From: Thamnaconus septentrionalis
Taxonomy: Eukaryota; Chordata; Actinopteri; Tetraodontiformes; Monacanthidae
Direction of reading: 5' to 3'
Length of the DNA stretch: 64,000 nucleotides
NCBI GenBank assembly: GCA_009823395.1
Contig: CM020518.1
Span: forward strand, 15,134,501-15,198,500
This document shows, in pieces, positions 20,410-34,300 of the stretch (position 1 is its first letter; each line of letters begins with the position of its first letter). Made by a program: the position numbers and the translations under genes. Below the pieces are notes generated by a model. That model did not search any database, was not told the origin of the DNA, and worked only from the letters and a program-made list of their open reading frames with translations.

Positions 20410-23240
20410 TTTTATAATGTACAATGCAAAACATTAAATCTTCATTGTGGTCATTTTATGTGTGGCCTTAAAAATCCCAAATAGGCATTAACTGTTCGAT
20501 GCTCATACATGTTGCACCTGGAACTCAGAATCATGGTTGTGATCTCATTGATCCAGGTTTGACTTTTGTGTCTTCTTTTCCTCACCGACATACATTCACG
20601 CAGACAAGTTCTTGCGCCATGGTTAATCAGTGGATAATGTATAAAATGCCAGCCAAATAACTTTCAGGTGACAAATCAGTGAATAAAGAGCCATTTTCAT
20701 CCAGTTAACGGCGCTGGAGTGTAAACTCCAAAAAAAATCCAACTTTCTCCATTAACATAAATTAGGGTCAACCCATCCCACTTTGAACCTGAACTATGGG
20801 ATCAGCCATTAATGAAATGCAGCTCATCTACTCTCAAGGCAGTCTCCCTTTTTACTGTATGCTAATTGTATGCAGCTACCCATGCATACAGAGTCTCTCT
20901 TGATGAGGTACAGGGGAGCAATGCCAAAAATAACACAGGGGACAATCTTGCGGCTCTTTTTCGTGTTCTTATGAGCCTGAAATAATTACATGATTCTGTG
21001 TCACTGGTAAAAGCTGACATCTTAACGTATTGCTTCTCGTGCATTGTCTGAAGTGCTCATCAGCCGTGCAACCAAGCCAGAATGTGTGGAACGACCTGAA
21101 GGGCTGCTGCATGACAGTTGCACACACTTTGCAATATGACACAAAGGACACAAGCAGGGAAATTAAAATTAGCCTACTTTTCATCTATATATATATATAT
21201 ATATATATATAGAGTGAGAGAGAGAGAGAGAGACAGAGAGAGAGATTAAAGAAAAATCGGTTATTAAAGTTCATAGCTAATAATGAAGATCTTTCTTTTG
21301 TTGTTGCAGTATGTCAAAGTGAAAATCAAAACAGAACTGAACAGACCAATGCTTGGAGTTTTGTCATTGAAATTTCTCCTTCCAGAAAAACATCCTAAAT
21401 ATTCCACGTAGAGCCACATTTTGTATGAACTAATAATGTAACTTATGAGAATAACAATATTTTGATGCAGCTGTGGAGGGGTTTCTCCATGCAAGCGTTC
21501 TCCAGGAACTATTGTATGTACTATTTGCCCACTATTTTGGCAAATTATTGTGTTTGATTTATTCAAATGAGTAAATTGCCAAATCGTTTTGTCAGGGGTA
21601 AGGTTATCTTGGCAATGTACTTTTTTTTTTTTTTTTTTTCACAGCCAAATAGCACAGCTGAGCACAGCATCTAAACCAAAACAAAGAGGCATCTCGCTCC
21701 TTTCAAGCCAGTTAAAATGAAACAAAGCAACCTTGAGTTGCTGAGTTCTGTGCCAGACGCAGGTCCGTCACTGATAGTGGTCCCACTGGGAACATAACAC
21801 TCTAACAGTTCTGGTAACAGAAGGGAGAGACCTCGGGATTTGGGGTTATGTTTAGCATAATCTTAGCCACCGTTAGCATTCATTTGGGGTGTTTCATGCT
21901 GTTTGCATGTGTCTTCTGAAGTTGCCTGTGTTTGCCCGCTGTGGGAGTGGTTTATTTTTGCACTTTATAACGATGGTTGGACAACTTGTCTGAAGGAGGC
22001 AGATATTCACATGTAATATGCTTGGGCGTCCTGTCCGGCTTTGTACAACAGAAGGATATAGAGGAGCGTCACACACCAATTTTTATTAGCTTATATATGG
22101 CAACGACGAAAATCAGATATTGCCCCTTTAGGTGATGAAAGTACTCCGTGGACTTGCGTCACATGTAAAGACCATAGAGAACAGTCTCTGCAGCGTCCCA
22201 CTGAATGGGCAGTTTAACCAAATTTAGCTTGGGGAAACTGTCTGTGTCCCACTGCAAATAACCCAACCTCGAAATCACCTCTTTTTATTTGGCGTAAAAC
22301 AGCTGTGTGCCGACATCAAGGCGGGCTATTATGCACCCCTCGCTCCACACCTCGGTTTTGCAAAAAAAAAAAAAAAAAATTCTTGCACTTGCGGTCAGAA
22401 GGGAAAGTTGGAATTGTTGTCCTTGAAACAAACAAACGCGCATTGTGTTGAAGTTGCCTGGCACTATTCAGTTGTTCATGCGAGCACATCTCTTTTCTAC
22501 TCTTGTGCGAATCCTTTGCATATCTGGAGTTCCGTTCAAGGACTGGGAGAGCGGAAAATAATTTGCTAGTATCTGACCACCTTGACTGCGCCGGCAAACA
22601 GTCCTTCACCCTTTACAAAAAAGGGAGGGCTATTGTGTTGAAATGAAAATGAAATGACTCACTTGATTTAATGGTATCAAATGAATATGGAGTTTAAGGA
22701 CCTAGAATGAGTGGGCATGCAACTTCTCAGAAACTGAGCAGAGATTCTGGTCCCAAAAGTGAAGAAGAAGAAGAAAAGCAAGACATTCAAATGCTTATGT
22801 TTCTCCATGTGATGTTGTGTGTTTGGGACGCATTTGTCTCTTTTTCACCAAAGTCTAATTGCCGCATTTGAGAACAATTTGAATTGAACGGGCTGTGATC
22901 GAAGCCAATCAATAAATCTTGCTTATTCTTGATAGTATCCTTGCCAGATCAGATTTAGTCATTCTCCTTGAAGGTGTAATTTTCACTGAAGAGCATCCAC
23001 CGGCTGACGACCGACCCCAGAGCTGGAGTCCAATTAATTGGATGTCATCATCATTTGAAATTAACTGGAAAATCAAAGTCAAGGCCTCTTACCAAGGATG
23101 TCCTCTGTGTTTAAACAATGAAAAGACAGAACCTCAGCAACTCTCATCCAATTGTTTTAGACACTCAAATCAGGCTGTTAATTCCAGCGTTTCTGCAACT
23201 GATATGAGTACGTTGTACTTAAAAAAATTAATTAAAAAAA
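20410..23240. other. Low-copy sequence with simple repeats, no gene seen
   Basis: Holds a (TA)n/(GA)n compound array (about 21184-21246), a T-run at 21620-21640 and an A-run at 22361-22379. No recognisable gene or transposon protein. Confidence 0.55.
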
Positions 23241-23244
23241 AAAA

Positions 23245-23245
23245 A

Positions 23246-23302
<57 letters not shown>
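23245..23302. repeat. (TA)n microsatellite, about 58 bp
   Basis: A pure TA array preceded by an A-run. It is self-complementary, so its length is unreliable in assemblies. Confidence 0.95.
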
Positions 23303-23306
<4 letters not shown>

Positions 23307-25840
23307 TGGCCCGTACACCTACAATTGTGTCAACCAGGTTTTGGATCCGCGGCTCGACTGGATGGTGTTCCTTGCTCGTGTCTGTCAACACAAGAACCTC
23401 ATTGCGATGCAGCCCATCAATTTCTAACAAGCCTGACACTCAGGCTACCCCCAAAAAAGAGCAAAAGGTTGCCGCCAGCCTTAAACTGCAGACACATCAG
23501 CTGATTACTGCCAGCCAAAGTCAGCTGATGTCCTGAAAATCACCTTTGGCAACATCCGGAGTGCACTGCACTGCACTGCTTAAACTCTGTGAACACCTGG
23601 CTACTCTTTCAACAAGTGCTTTCAACAACAGACCAAAGCCGTCAAACTGCTTGATTTGATTGAGTTCTGTATTTCCTTTGTTGGTTAGTTAGAGTAGGTA
23701 ATTAGGGTTTTTGTTTCCTTTTTTTTTTACAAAATAGGTGAGGTACTTTAAAACTTCTAAGAAGTCTCTTTTTGTTCTTTCTTCTCCCCCTATTTTTACC
23801 AGCACCCATTAAGTTCCTTGTCCACCTCAACCTTTGTTTATTTCCGCCATTCTTATTTTTGTCAGAAATAACTTTTGTTAAACCATGTTACACCTGGTTT
23901 TTATGTTACTTCCCTTTCCCCTCACGAGCTGGTCGTAACAGCCTCCCATACTTCCGTCACAGGAATTGTAGGAAGAGTTCCAATACAGGTTGACCATAGG
24001 GCTTGTTGCGATCTGTTTTTCTGAAAGGTCAGATATTACACTCAATTTACATTGTACCAGTTTGAGCCATACTTGCACAATACCCGAAACCAAACTCTTT
24101 AACCCTCCAGAAAACAGAAGTGAGGGCAGGAGGGTCTTCTCACTCATCAGGGGGAGTCATCTGTGCCGCTTGTGACATGAAAAAAGGTAGAACAAGAAAA
24201 GGAAGCAGAAAAGAAGAGGAAACGGATGGATGACTTGGCTCATTACTGTGGAATTCACAGAGAGGCCCAATTTTGTGACCTTTTCCCAAAATGCATAAAG
24301 ACACGGGGTCAAAAGTTGCATCTTCCTTGGAGACGGTGTGGGTGGAAAAAACTTTAAGCACCCATCTGGCAGCGTGCTTTGAGTTACTATTTTCAAGGAT
24401 TGCTGGATAAGTTGTGTATGTGTGTGTGTGTGTGACTGAAGGACATGTATGTTATGTGATACCTCCAGGACACATCAGCACAGGTGTCGATACGGTAGGT
24501 TTTTTTTTTGGCACTGCACCATACTGACCGTTCAGGTCTGGAGGATGATGCAGCTTTAAAAGGCAAAGGTCGAATTTGTGAAGCCAAGCTGGGACGGTTT
24601 GCTAACACACACAGCAGTTGGGAAACATGTGTCAGCGCTGAGCAATCATGTCAGCTCTCCTTTTGGATTAATCAAGTCACAAAGGGAAGTCATCATTTAT
24701 TCATCCACAATGAGCAGAACTTGGATATTGTACTATATGATGTTGTGAGAGTCTTGGACGTTTCGCCAACTAAACAAGTGGCAGCTGTTATGATGTCAGA
24801 GCTTTTTATTTTGCATTTAAACTGGCACACCCTGGCACATAAGCTCTATTGATACACACACACACATATATATTCAGACAACAGAGTGTAATAACATTGT
24901 AATAACATTGTAATAACATTACCCTTATCTGGAAGTAAGCTGTAGTACAATGTTTCATCCAGTTTTTGTTTCCATCGCGTAAGTAACCTTGCATAATATT
25001 TTGACTTATACTTGATTCAGCTGCTGGGTCTGACAATAAGCGCTACGTCAAGGGATAACAGATGAGCAAGTGGACTGACACATCACTCTTGATAACTCCA
25101 GGCACACAAGATCATATGCAAGGACAAAAAAAGTTCAGATCTAATCATAGGCATTTTAGTGTGAAAAGCCTACTTTGATTTCTTTATGCGCATTTTATAC
25201 TTTTATGATTCTTAAAGAGATTGGCTCATAACACTTTGAAGTCTGAGTAACGCTAGGAACCTATGATGTGGTTCAAACTTCTTCTCCCCTCTTCTTTTTT
25301 CCCCCCTCCCATGGAGCACCCTTGATGCCCATTACAGCAAATTATCCTGTTAGATTCCTCTCTACCATGAGGGCAATGTGAAAATCCTGCATTTGCTATT
25401 TTTTGAGCCCTCTCCATTAGCAAGGTCTTCACCACGAGATGCCCCACGCAGGGGTAATTTCCTAGCAAACATATTTTTAAAAACCTGAGTTACATAAAAA
25501 AAAAAATAGAAGTTTGTCTTAGTTGTTTAGAGGAATCTTTCTAACATAGCTCAGACTTTTAAGATCAAGACAGGACAGCCGTTGTTTTCAGCCCCATTAA
25601 TGAGGTGATGACAACATTTTCAATGACGTGTTTCTTCATTTTCTGGCGTTGACATTGTGCCCCTGTGGTATGCAGAGCCTTAAATACTTGCGGAAGATTT
25701 TATTTATTTATTTTTATTTTTGCAGAGGCGTCTGTCCACGACTTCTTTTTTTGTTTACGCGGGCTAATTGTCATTCCAGCCGACGACTACGAGCCGACTC
25801 CCCGCAGACAGTTGAACCGTTAATGAGATCTGATGGACAG
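23303..25840. other. Low-copy sequence, no gene seen
   Basis: Short GT array (about 24415-24434), a CA/TA patch (24851-24872) and three tandem copies of GTAATAACATT (24888-24920). No coding evidence. Confidence 0.55.
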
Positions 25841-26000
25841 ATGGAGCGTTAGCACGAGGGCAGCTAGCGTGTCCTCTCTGACCCGGCGACACCGGACGAG
25901 GCGCGGGGCCGGGCGCACCTCTCCAGGCGTGCGCTTGAGATGTCGGGCCGCGTTAGCTGACATGGCCGTGGCGAATCAGAAGAACTGAGAACGTCACCAG
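25841..26000. promoter_or_regulatory. Short CpG-rich patch
   Basis: GC- and CpG-rich stretch (25880-25985) in otherwise AT-rich DNA. It is directly followed by a (TG)n array. No start codon with a plausible frame was found. It could be an enhancer or promoter core, or chance. Confidence 0.3.
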
Positions 26001-26002
26001 CA

Positions 26003-26005
<3 letters not shown>

Positions 26006-26042
<37 letters not shown>
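26006..26042. repeat. (TG)n microsatellite
   Basis: About 17 TG units ending in a short CG run; Z-DNA-prone alternating purine-pyrimidine tract. Confidence 0.95.
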
Positions 26043-26044
<2 letters not shown>

Positions 26045-26618
26045 TACCTCTTTTCAACTTTATCCTTTCCGTCTCTTCTATTTACCTCTAAAATCCACCA
26101 GTGTCTGAAAAACTCATTCCCCATACACTGATCCAATAAACATCATTTTCTGAACTACTTGTTTTGCTAAATTTTTTTTTTTTTTTTATCCTCCTTGAAA
26201 ATACCTCCCACAGCACAGCCAAACACACACATTGTAACAGCGTCCTTTAAAGTTTCAAATTTCCAGCTGTGGTTCAAACTTTTCTATTTTTTCCTTTTAC
26301 GTACAAAATGAGTTTTCTCCTTCAGGCTGGAAAATCAGCAAAACAAGATTATAGACTGCGCTTATGACACAATGGACCGGCCCGGGCAGAGCTCTAAGGG
26401 GTCCTTGTAACAAAGTTGTTTGTCATCTGACCATCTAAACAAGAGTTTCTGTCTGCTTCCCGCCATGCAGATAGACATCTTCATGCAGCCTGCCTGAGTG
26501 AGTCACGAGGAACGAGGGGGTCATCGGCCTTGGTTGCAGCTGATACGGTTGCTTCTTTTTTAAATCTGTCAGAAGATCCAGCTCAGACCTCCTGGTTCTC
26601 TCCAGAGCTGACCAGCTG

Positions 26619-26620
<2 letters not shown>
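26043..26620. other. Low-copy sequence, no gene seen
   Basis: T-run at 26172-26187. No coding evidence. Confidence 0.5.

Positions 26621-26653
<33 letters not shown>
26621..26653. repeat. (GCA)11 trinucleotide repeat
   Basis: Pure CAG/CTG array of about 33 bp. The surrounding frames are short and unrelated to any protein I know, so it does not appear to encode a polyglutamine tract. Confidence 0.95.
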
Positions 26654-26654
<1 letters not shown>

Positions 26655-27249
26655 ATAAACAAGAACAAAGACAAAACAAAACTGAAAAGTCATTTGGTTA
26701 TTCCATTTATATAATATTGAATCCTGTTTATCCACTCCTTGTACTGAATAACCATTCTAACTATTAGCTGCACGTCGCACGGTTCTTGCAAATCATCTTA
26801 ACACTGTGTTCTTTGATTGACAGAACAGTACACTGTCTTCTTGCTTTTTCAATTGTGTCAGGTATAAGTTATTCATAAGCAAATACTCGGGGAAATGAAA
26901 CAGTCACAGTTCTGTTTTATTTCTTTCACTTTTTTTTTTCCAACACCACGTCCTATCTCTGGCACCTGGAGTTCCAGGGGAAAAAAAAAAAAATGTAAGA
27001 AAATAGTTATATAAAATAAATCCCAAAACAAACATTTCCCTCAGTGAGCAGCTTGACGATATTCTCAAGGAAACTATTATCAGAACAAGAAAGTTTTGTT
27101 ATTTCATTGTAAAAAAAAAAAAGAAAAAAAAACTCAGTTCTGCTTTATATAATGGAATGGAATGTCTGTATTGGCATTGTCCAAGTACAAATAAACTGAA
27201 AGTGGAATCCTTCAGGTGCCACAGGATTAGATTAGGTTAGAGCAAATAG
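26654..27249. other. A/T-run-rich sequence, no gene seen
   Basis: Homopolymer runs near 26931, 26980 and 27110-27130. No coding evidence. Confidence 0.5.
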
Positions 27250-27464
27250 ATGAATAGATGCACCCTTCTCCAACTTAGCTTCGACAAGGCCAGAGGTTTT
27301 ACTTTTTACTGTGCTTACAAGAGTGACAAGTTATTTGTTTTCGACTCTGCTCATTTTCTACGCCTTTGTTTTACCTTGACTTGTCAAACGAATCTACCCA
27401 TTTTTGAACACCGTACACCGATGGCACGGTGCACTTGATTGTCCCCCAATCTATTAGGTGAGAC

Positions 27465-27670
27465 TTGAGCAAAATTGCACACAGCTTTGTCCTTTTTTAC
27501 CTCTCTGACCTCAATAAACCCTTTTATCCTCTCTTTGGTCCCAGAAGCACAGGGCTGCAGACTGTGCCCAGAGTTAATAAGAAGCCAGATAGCCGGAGGT
27601 CTTTCTCCCTATTGTGCCCCATCCTCTGGAATAATATTAGTTCTGATCCTGACTGCCTGACTTGTGCATA
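27465..27670 (+). pseudogene. Possible LINE ORF2 C-terminal remnant
   Basis: One frame reads VPRVNKKPDSRRSFSLLCPI followed by LWNNISSD. This resembles the post-RT C-terminal signature (VPR...R.FS..AP.LWN.LP) seen in several fish LINEs. The flanks (27250-27464) give no further motif, so the element is short or badly decayed. Chance similarity is possible. Confidence 0.4.
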
Positions 27671-27779
27671 CCCATTTTTTTTTTTTTTCACCTGAACTTT
27701 CATTTTAACAGAATTTCCTCTGTTTGCTCAACAGTTGTAACCAGTACCTTTCCATTTCATGGGCTTGATTCTTGATTTT

Positions 27780-28640
27780 AACTCAAAACGTAGTTGGAAA
27801 GTTCACACCTATTGGGTGTTTTCACACCTAATAGCCAACTACACTCAATGTGATTGGGGACTTGGTTCAGTTGGGGTTGCAAAATGCATCTAGGTTTGCG
27901 TTGGTTAACTGAGCTGAACCAGAGACCTACCATAAGGAGACAGAGCATACAGATCATTTTGAATAGAAAGATCCAGATGCCTTTTACACACAGCCAATCG
28001 CCTGCGCTGCCATAGCCGAACCGTGAAGATCAACAACCAATTGTGTTGTTTTAATCGTCACTTGCGCACAGTAGCTGTTTGCGACAATGACGTACAATAT
28101 AGAACGTCTCTGACGTCACTGTTAACGCTAGCGTCGTAGGCATTAAGTAGCCAACGCATTAGCTTTGGAAAAATTGCATGGGATCCATTATGTCTTTGCT
28201 TTTGATGATATCATCAGCTCACAGCAGCAGCTGGTAAGAATGTGTCACACAATTTCATCTGATGAAGACAGAAGCTTACCGTCGAAAGAAGTTGTATGAA
28301 AAATAACATTGCTCCGTACACATCCAATAATCTAGGCAATAGATTATGCATTCACTTCATCTCTAACTCCATATCAGCCTGCCAGTATGGCCGGTATTTG
28401 GATTGGTGAAGATGGTTTAGTAAATATGTGCACATGTGCAGAACATGAAACATTTTTTGACTTGATTTATATACAGTTGTGTCCAGTAATCACTTCATAC
28501 AGGGAAACATTCAACACACGCGTTGGTTAAAGTTGTGGTCGCACTGCCTTGCCATCCACTCCCTGTATTTGGATCACTTGAAGCGTACTGTGACCTACAT
28601 TTTTAGGCGGACCAGAGTTCATTCTTTGATCAAAATCTGT
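27780..28640. mobile_element. Possible decayed nonautonomous DNA transposon
   Basis: Words near both ends (GGGTGTTTTCACACCTAATAG at the left, shown in part; CGGACCAGAGTTCATT at the right, about 28609-28624) are typical of a fish MITE group with 'tttcacacct...cggaccagagttc' structure. I could not align clear terminal repeats or a target duplication, so the limits are approximate. Confidence 0.28.
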
Positions 28641-31139
28641 TCAAATCTGTTCAGAAACAGTTCAACAGGGCTGCTTGCAGATAGACCCAGAAAGCAACAA
28701 AAAAAAAAAAAAATAATCTCAGTGCAGATGCCAAATAACAGTGAGTCACTGGTGGCAAAATGTGGTCTGGACTGTACAAATGAAATTGAACAGGCTTGAC
28801 AGTAGCAAGAGATTGCACAGACATATGTATCTTGGCAGAGCTCTGGCATGTCTCCTTGCACACAAGACTGTCCTGGGATTTAAACTGTCTAAGTCCATCT
28901 TTAATGAGAGCTGTAATCATCCTATGCACTGGACCAGACAATCTCACTAATGAAGAGGACTGTGAGATGAAGAAAATATCCCATCCTCGGAGGGTTTGTG
29001 TCGGAGTCTTAATCACAGAACTCGACAACATGTCCCAGCCTTGTCATCCCCAGGCTTATAACGTGATCTAATTTTGCATTTCTGGTGGAGGTTCAGTCCA
29101 CCCAATTATTCAAGAGACTCCAACTGTTCCAGCCTAATCCGACCTATAGAATCTAATAAATCTAATAAATGCTTGTTACGCTGGCTGCGGATGAACCACA
29201 GCAGCTCAGTGGATCAGAAAAGGGGAAGAACCAAAAAAAAAAAAAGGATCTGAAATTTCTGTCAGTCGTCAGTAGAAATTCCACAATGGCAAAGCGCACA
29301 ATGTGTTGTGCTTTTCTAGGATGAAAAGGCTTTGTTACTGTGAAGTTATATTAATTATTAGGATTAACTAGTCTTTTCAAGTTCCACAAAAAAAAATGTG
29401 CAGTGCAGTCCATCTGTTGATGGAAAAAGTCTGGGAGTTGGAGCTGCATTTCAGTTTATTTTTTATTGATGTGATTCTGCTTTTTCCCCCTGTATTTTCC
29501 AAACCTTTACCCTTGTTTATAAATGGACGTGCCCAACGTACTCCCAACGAAGATGGGCAGCAAATACTGTGATTGACCGGCGGTAATAAGAAATAATAAT
29601 CACTGCTATTTCTGTCGTATTGCTTTTGTTGAAACGTTAAACTTTTCAGGCTCTTTTTCCCCCCTCAAATTTTACACACAAATTAGTACAAGTGCTACGG
29701 GTGAGCCCGTTCTTCCCTGTGGTAGAAAGAGCAGACTAATGTCACAGGGAAAACCTGGGGTTTCAGGTTTTGCCACTTCACTGGGTGGTATGGGATAAAA
29801 AAAAACTTGTATGGATTAATTTAATGCACGAATGCAGCACACTAGGTTGGAAAATAGAGCCACAAGTCACCAACATATACATGAACAAAGTATTAACTCA
29901 CTGCTGCCATTTCGATGTTGCAAAACATTCTCTCTGAGGTTGTTTCTGTGTTTGTGGTTGGCATTAGCACGTAACTAGCATTGTTTTAAATATTAAAAAC
30001 TGTTATAATATGAGTGAGAAACTTGTGGTTTCACAACAAATCACAATAGCCCGGTAGTCCTCTTAGCGCTGCAATTTTAAAGCCTGCCCAATACGTCACA
30101 GGTCCATTGATAAACACTGCTACTCTTTGGGGCTGATAAAGTACCATGTTTTGACCCTGCCTCCAGTGGCACGGACATCTTCAGTTTCTAAAACGGTTCC
30201 TGACCCTACGTGCATCTTTTCTCTGCAGGGTTGACATTACAGATATTGCTGAAAAGTAATTTCATGGTGTATTGTTTGTGTGTCAACAGACAGCTAACAT
30301 CTAAAAAAAGAAATCATATTTTAAACAGATGATAGTCACTGAGGTGCAAAGGGGATTGTTGGAGGTAATGTTTTTGTTGTAATGCAAAATCTAAACACAA
30401 AGGAATACTTGTTGCAACAGCCTGGTCCATCTCGTGAAGCATCTTGTTCTGCCCTCAAGGCATTTGATTTTTGGTGCCCTCTTGGTATTTTGGGGGTATT
30501 GCACATCCTTCTGAAGTAGGAAGTGGGGGGGGGATTAGAAGGGGATAAAGCACCTGTAGGCCTCAGGGCTCAGTTTGTTCCAGCCACAGATGGTTGCAGA
30601 AAGTTTGGCTGCCGCTGCTCTGTTGTGTCTGTAAGTTGAACCTGTTCATGGTTGACTCAATGAGCCAGATTAAGAAAGCTCTTGTGAACATTGTTTAAGA
30701 GTACTTACTTTGAAATGTATTGTTTGAAAAAAGTGCTGAACTCGGTCATGCTGACTTAGTTGATGTTTAACATTTAGTGCTCATGCTGTGTTTCCAATTG
30801 ATTTATGAAAATTTGTGATCGAAATGTATAAATAACAATGCCTGTGCACTTGAATTCTTACCATTTATATGGTTTGTTGTAGAGGTTGTATTTTGTCATT
30901 GCGGTTTCATTCCATGCTTGCATCTTCCTGCAGCTAGAGCCTGCATGAATAGAACTTCAATGCTATATCCTGACTCTCATGTCTTTGTGAATGGACTTTG
31001 GCTAGCTGTCAAATTATGGTTGCTACACCTCAAGGAGGACAGTATACATCTCCTGAAGCTTTCTTTGTTTCTTTGTTTTTAATTTTCATTCATGTGAGAA
31101 CGGAATCCTTGACTCACGATAGATTGAAGTGGCATTACA
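28641..31139. other. Low-copy sequence, no gene seen
   Basis: A-runs near 28699 and 29234. No supported coding or mobile-element content. Confidence 0.55.
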
Positions 31140-31330
31140 AATAACGCCTCCTTATTTGCCATATGCTCTTTTATGACGGAGGGATGTTTTTCTCACTGTT
31201 CCGCCGCCAGCCGCAGGTTGCTTGCCCCTCGCTGTCCTCATCGCTCTCAGCTTCTTGTTTAATTAGCCGGAAAAGCCAGCATGAGGCGCGGTGCTCATGA
31301 AATCCAGCACTTCTGCTTTTATTCAGAAAA
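31140..31330. promoter_or_regulatory. Possible conserved noncoding block
   Basis: Repeat-free stretch of balanced composition with TTAATTAGC and CATATGCTCTTTTATGACGG-like motifs. No coding frame. The call is from texture only. Confidence 0.2.
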
Positions 31331-34300
31331 CATTTTGTTTGATTCACTTACGACTCACCCATGACAGTCGGAGCCACCGTTACCATAAAAAATGAGAAAC
31401 AAAAGATTTGTTTTGTGTTTTTTTTTTTACACAATTTAATTACTCTATTCAAGTCGCTGTCATTAAAGCACAATGTAAACAGTGTGTCTGGTTGGGGGCT
31501 GGGGGTGACACATTTGTGGTGTCTTTTTCTTTTGTCTGCTTGAGCAATTTCCAAAAAGTAATAAGTGCATGAGGAGTTGGGGTGGCAGCCGGCCTTCCTT
31601 CTCATTGTGTAACTTCCTTCGTGCTGCTCAGCTCACTGGACCTTGACAGCATTTCATTAGACGACCAGTCCTCGGGGTCCTCAAGGAGAGGGAAGCTTTC
31701 TTCTTTCCGCGGGCACACATTTGCTGGCGCTGACCGGCGGAGACATCTGCTAAAATAACCATTAATGAGATAAGAAAATATAGCTGCCATCGTGCCACGG
31801 GTGGTGGGGGGTGTATTGTGCCTGGTGGCAAGTCAAGAGTTTACCCAACAACGGCCCCCTTGTCAGAATTCCTGTTAGAAGTCAGTTCCGAAAGCAGATC
31901 TGTCCCTTCCGTTTTGCAAGTTTCAAACATGGACATTCACAAAGTTTTAGCCTTTAGCCCATCGCTGACATTTCGTTTTTTGAAGATGGGCCAGAAGTTG
32001 GTGCCTTAATTAGCTATTTGAGTCTTTTGAGCAGTAATCCTCATGGCCAGTGCTAGCTGACCTGCAAGAATAATTATAACTCGGCCAACTGACAGTGTTT
32101 GCGCAACTCGCACTCCACTCTGGCCGGTTTGGTTTAACTTGGCTACTTCTGGCATGGCAACACCTAACGCCTACGTAGATGTTGCTACACTTCGCATTGC
32201 CTTGCAAATTGTAATCATGTCATGGAGTTGTGGCACTCACTTCAAAATAAATAAATAAATGAATAAATAAAATGTTTGCCAGGTTCATTAGGTTGTGTTT
32301 GGTATTGAGCTTTACAAAATAGTAGATACTTTGTAAAGTCTTTAATTATTCTGTAACAGCAGTTGTGTTTAGGAGCTGGCTAATTACCAGAAAGCTGCAG
32401 TGACCTAGCTTTTTCTTTACATGATGTTGAGTTGTTCAGTATTATTCTAACCAGCAAAATAATAATAGAAGCAACTGATGCCAAGTTCTTGAAGGGGCTT
32501 CGCAAGAAAGCATTGGGGTTTCAAATACATTGACAGAATACGGTCATGCTGTTTAAATGCAACATGGTTCCTTGTTTGTTTGTTTTGCAACCGCTTGACT
32601 AAGGGAGGTGCAAGAAAACACCACTGTCAAATGTGTGCGCACAGAAGAGTTCAATAAAAATCCTCGGCTCTTATGCCTTGATCCCTCACACCACAGCGGC
32701 ATGGCGGTCATCCAGACACAGTATTGCTCTATCCCTCCAGCCGCTGCAGCCCTTTTCATTCTAAAGTGGAGCTTTATTCCTGCCCACCTATGTTCCTTTG
32801 CGAGGATTTGGCCATATTTTCATGTCTTTGCTCTTGGTGTTACAACATCTATAAGTTGGCTCAGCCGCTAGCATGTATCCGACCATCAGCAGAGCGCTTA
32901 GAGTGCTTAGGTTTTTTTTCTTCTTCTTTTTTTTTTGGTAGATTTCAAATTCTTCATGCTCCTCCAGCGACTGGCTCACTTGGCTCGATCTCCTCCATGC
33001 TGCTCCAGCGTCTGGCCAAAGTTTGAAACTCGTCAAACGTCTTGTTTAAACAATAAGATATGAATGAAGTAAAACCTCAAGAGGAGAAAGCAATTAAAAC
33101 AAGCAAAGCACTGTGTAGAATAAGGAAAACAGGTTGACGGGCACAATCAGCTTTTATTACTGATGAACAATTAAGCCCACAAATAAATAATAAAAAAAAA
33201 CAGTTACATTTTTATTCCAAACTGTCCACCAGTTACTGGACTATTTGACTTCTAATTAGATTACAGAGCTCATCAAATTCATGTCTGTTGTTGGGGGAGA
33301 GAAAATTAAGAACCACTGTGGCTGCGTATCGCACGTTTGAAAGGTTGAGGGCAAGTTTCCTCCTCACCGAAACAATGCTAAGACTGGAGAGATAGTCCGG
33401 AAAATGCGGCACAAGTATCTCTGCTTGCTTGAGTTTGCTCCAAATAACGATTCCAAAAACTGCAAATTAAATGAGGCAACAGGGAATGGAGCGTGCCAAG
33501 AGCGCCGCTGGAGCCCCAGCTGTTCAAACAGGGAACACAGTACAGACACTTATTATGATACCGGGACTCTCACTCTGGCTACACTTTGGTGAACCCCAAC
33601 CCACTCCTAGTTGTCATTTTCCACAAAGATAAAGTAGTTTTTCGGGCTGCATGAGGCATAATAGCAGCTGAGTTGGCCAAAATTGGTCCAACAACTGGGA
33701 TTAGTGTCACACTCGAGGCTGGCAAATTATGTCTGTGCACCGGTGCGTGCGTGTCTGGTAGCGCTGCTCGTTCTTTTCGCGAGTTTTTCAATCCGGTTCC
33801 AGGACCTTTTCCTTTTCCTTGTGTCTGATGCCAGGAGGACAGCTTGACCCAGAAGGGTTTTTGATTGATCAAGGCACTTTAGCCTTGAGGTTCCTGCTGT
33901 GTCCACGGGGCTTACGAGTATCTTTATCACCTTGCCATAAACCTGGGGATCGCTCCGCTGTGATGAATGGGGAAGAGGCGGGGGGGGGTGTAGAGGAACA
34001 GGGGTGACAAAGCCCTGTGTCATGGCAGCACACAGCTGGACGGGGGTTAGAGGAATGAGAGGCGCTTGGGAAAACCTGGAGGGATGAAGGGGGGTCTTAT
34101 AAATGACTCATGCTTTGGGCCAAATACTCAATTAGTTCATCCGACAAAGTGCTCCGTCTCCTCTTTGGCTTTGTTTTTTCCTGGCTTTGGCATAATGTTT
34201 GTCCAGAACCTACAGGGGCAGGCGGAGTAGGGGGAAGGGTGCAGGTAGAACGGAGTGCCTGCGTGACCGGGGCTCAAGGTTAGAGAGGTTGTAGTCAAGT

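Noticed and set aside
26435..26674. Open frame with a polycysteine tract
   Set aside because: Produced by translating the (GCA)n microsatellite in a non-coding frame.
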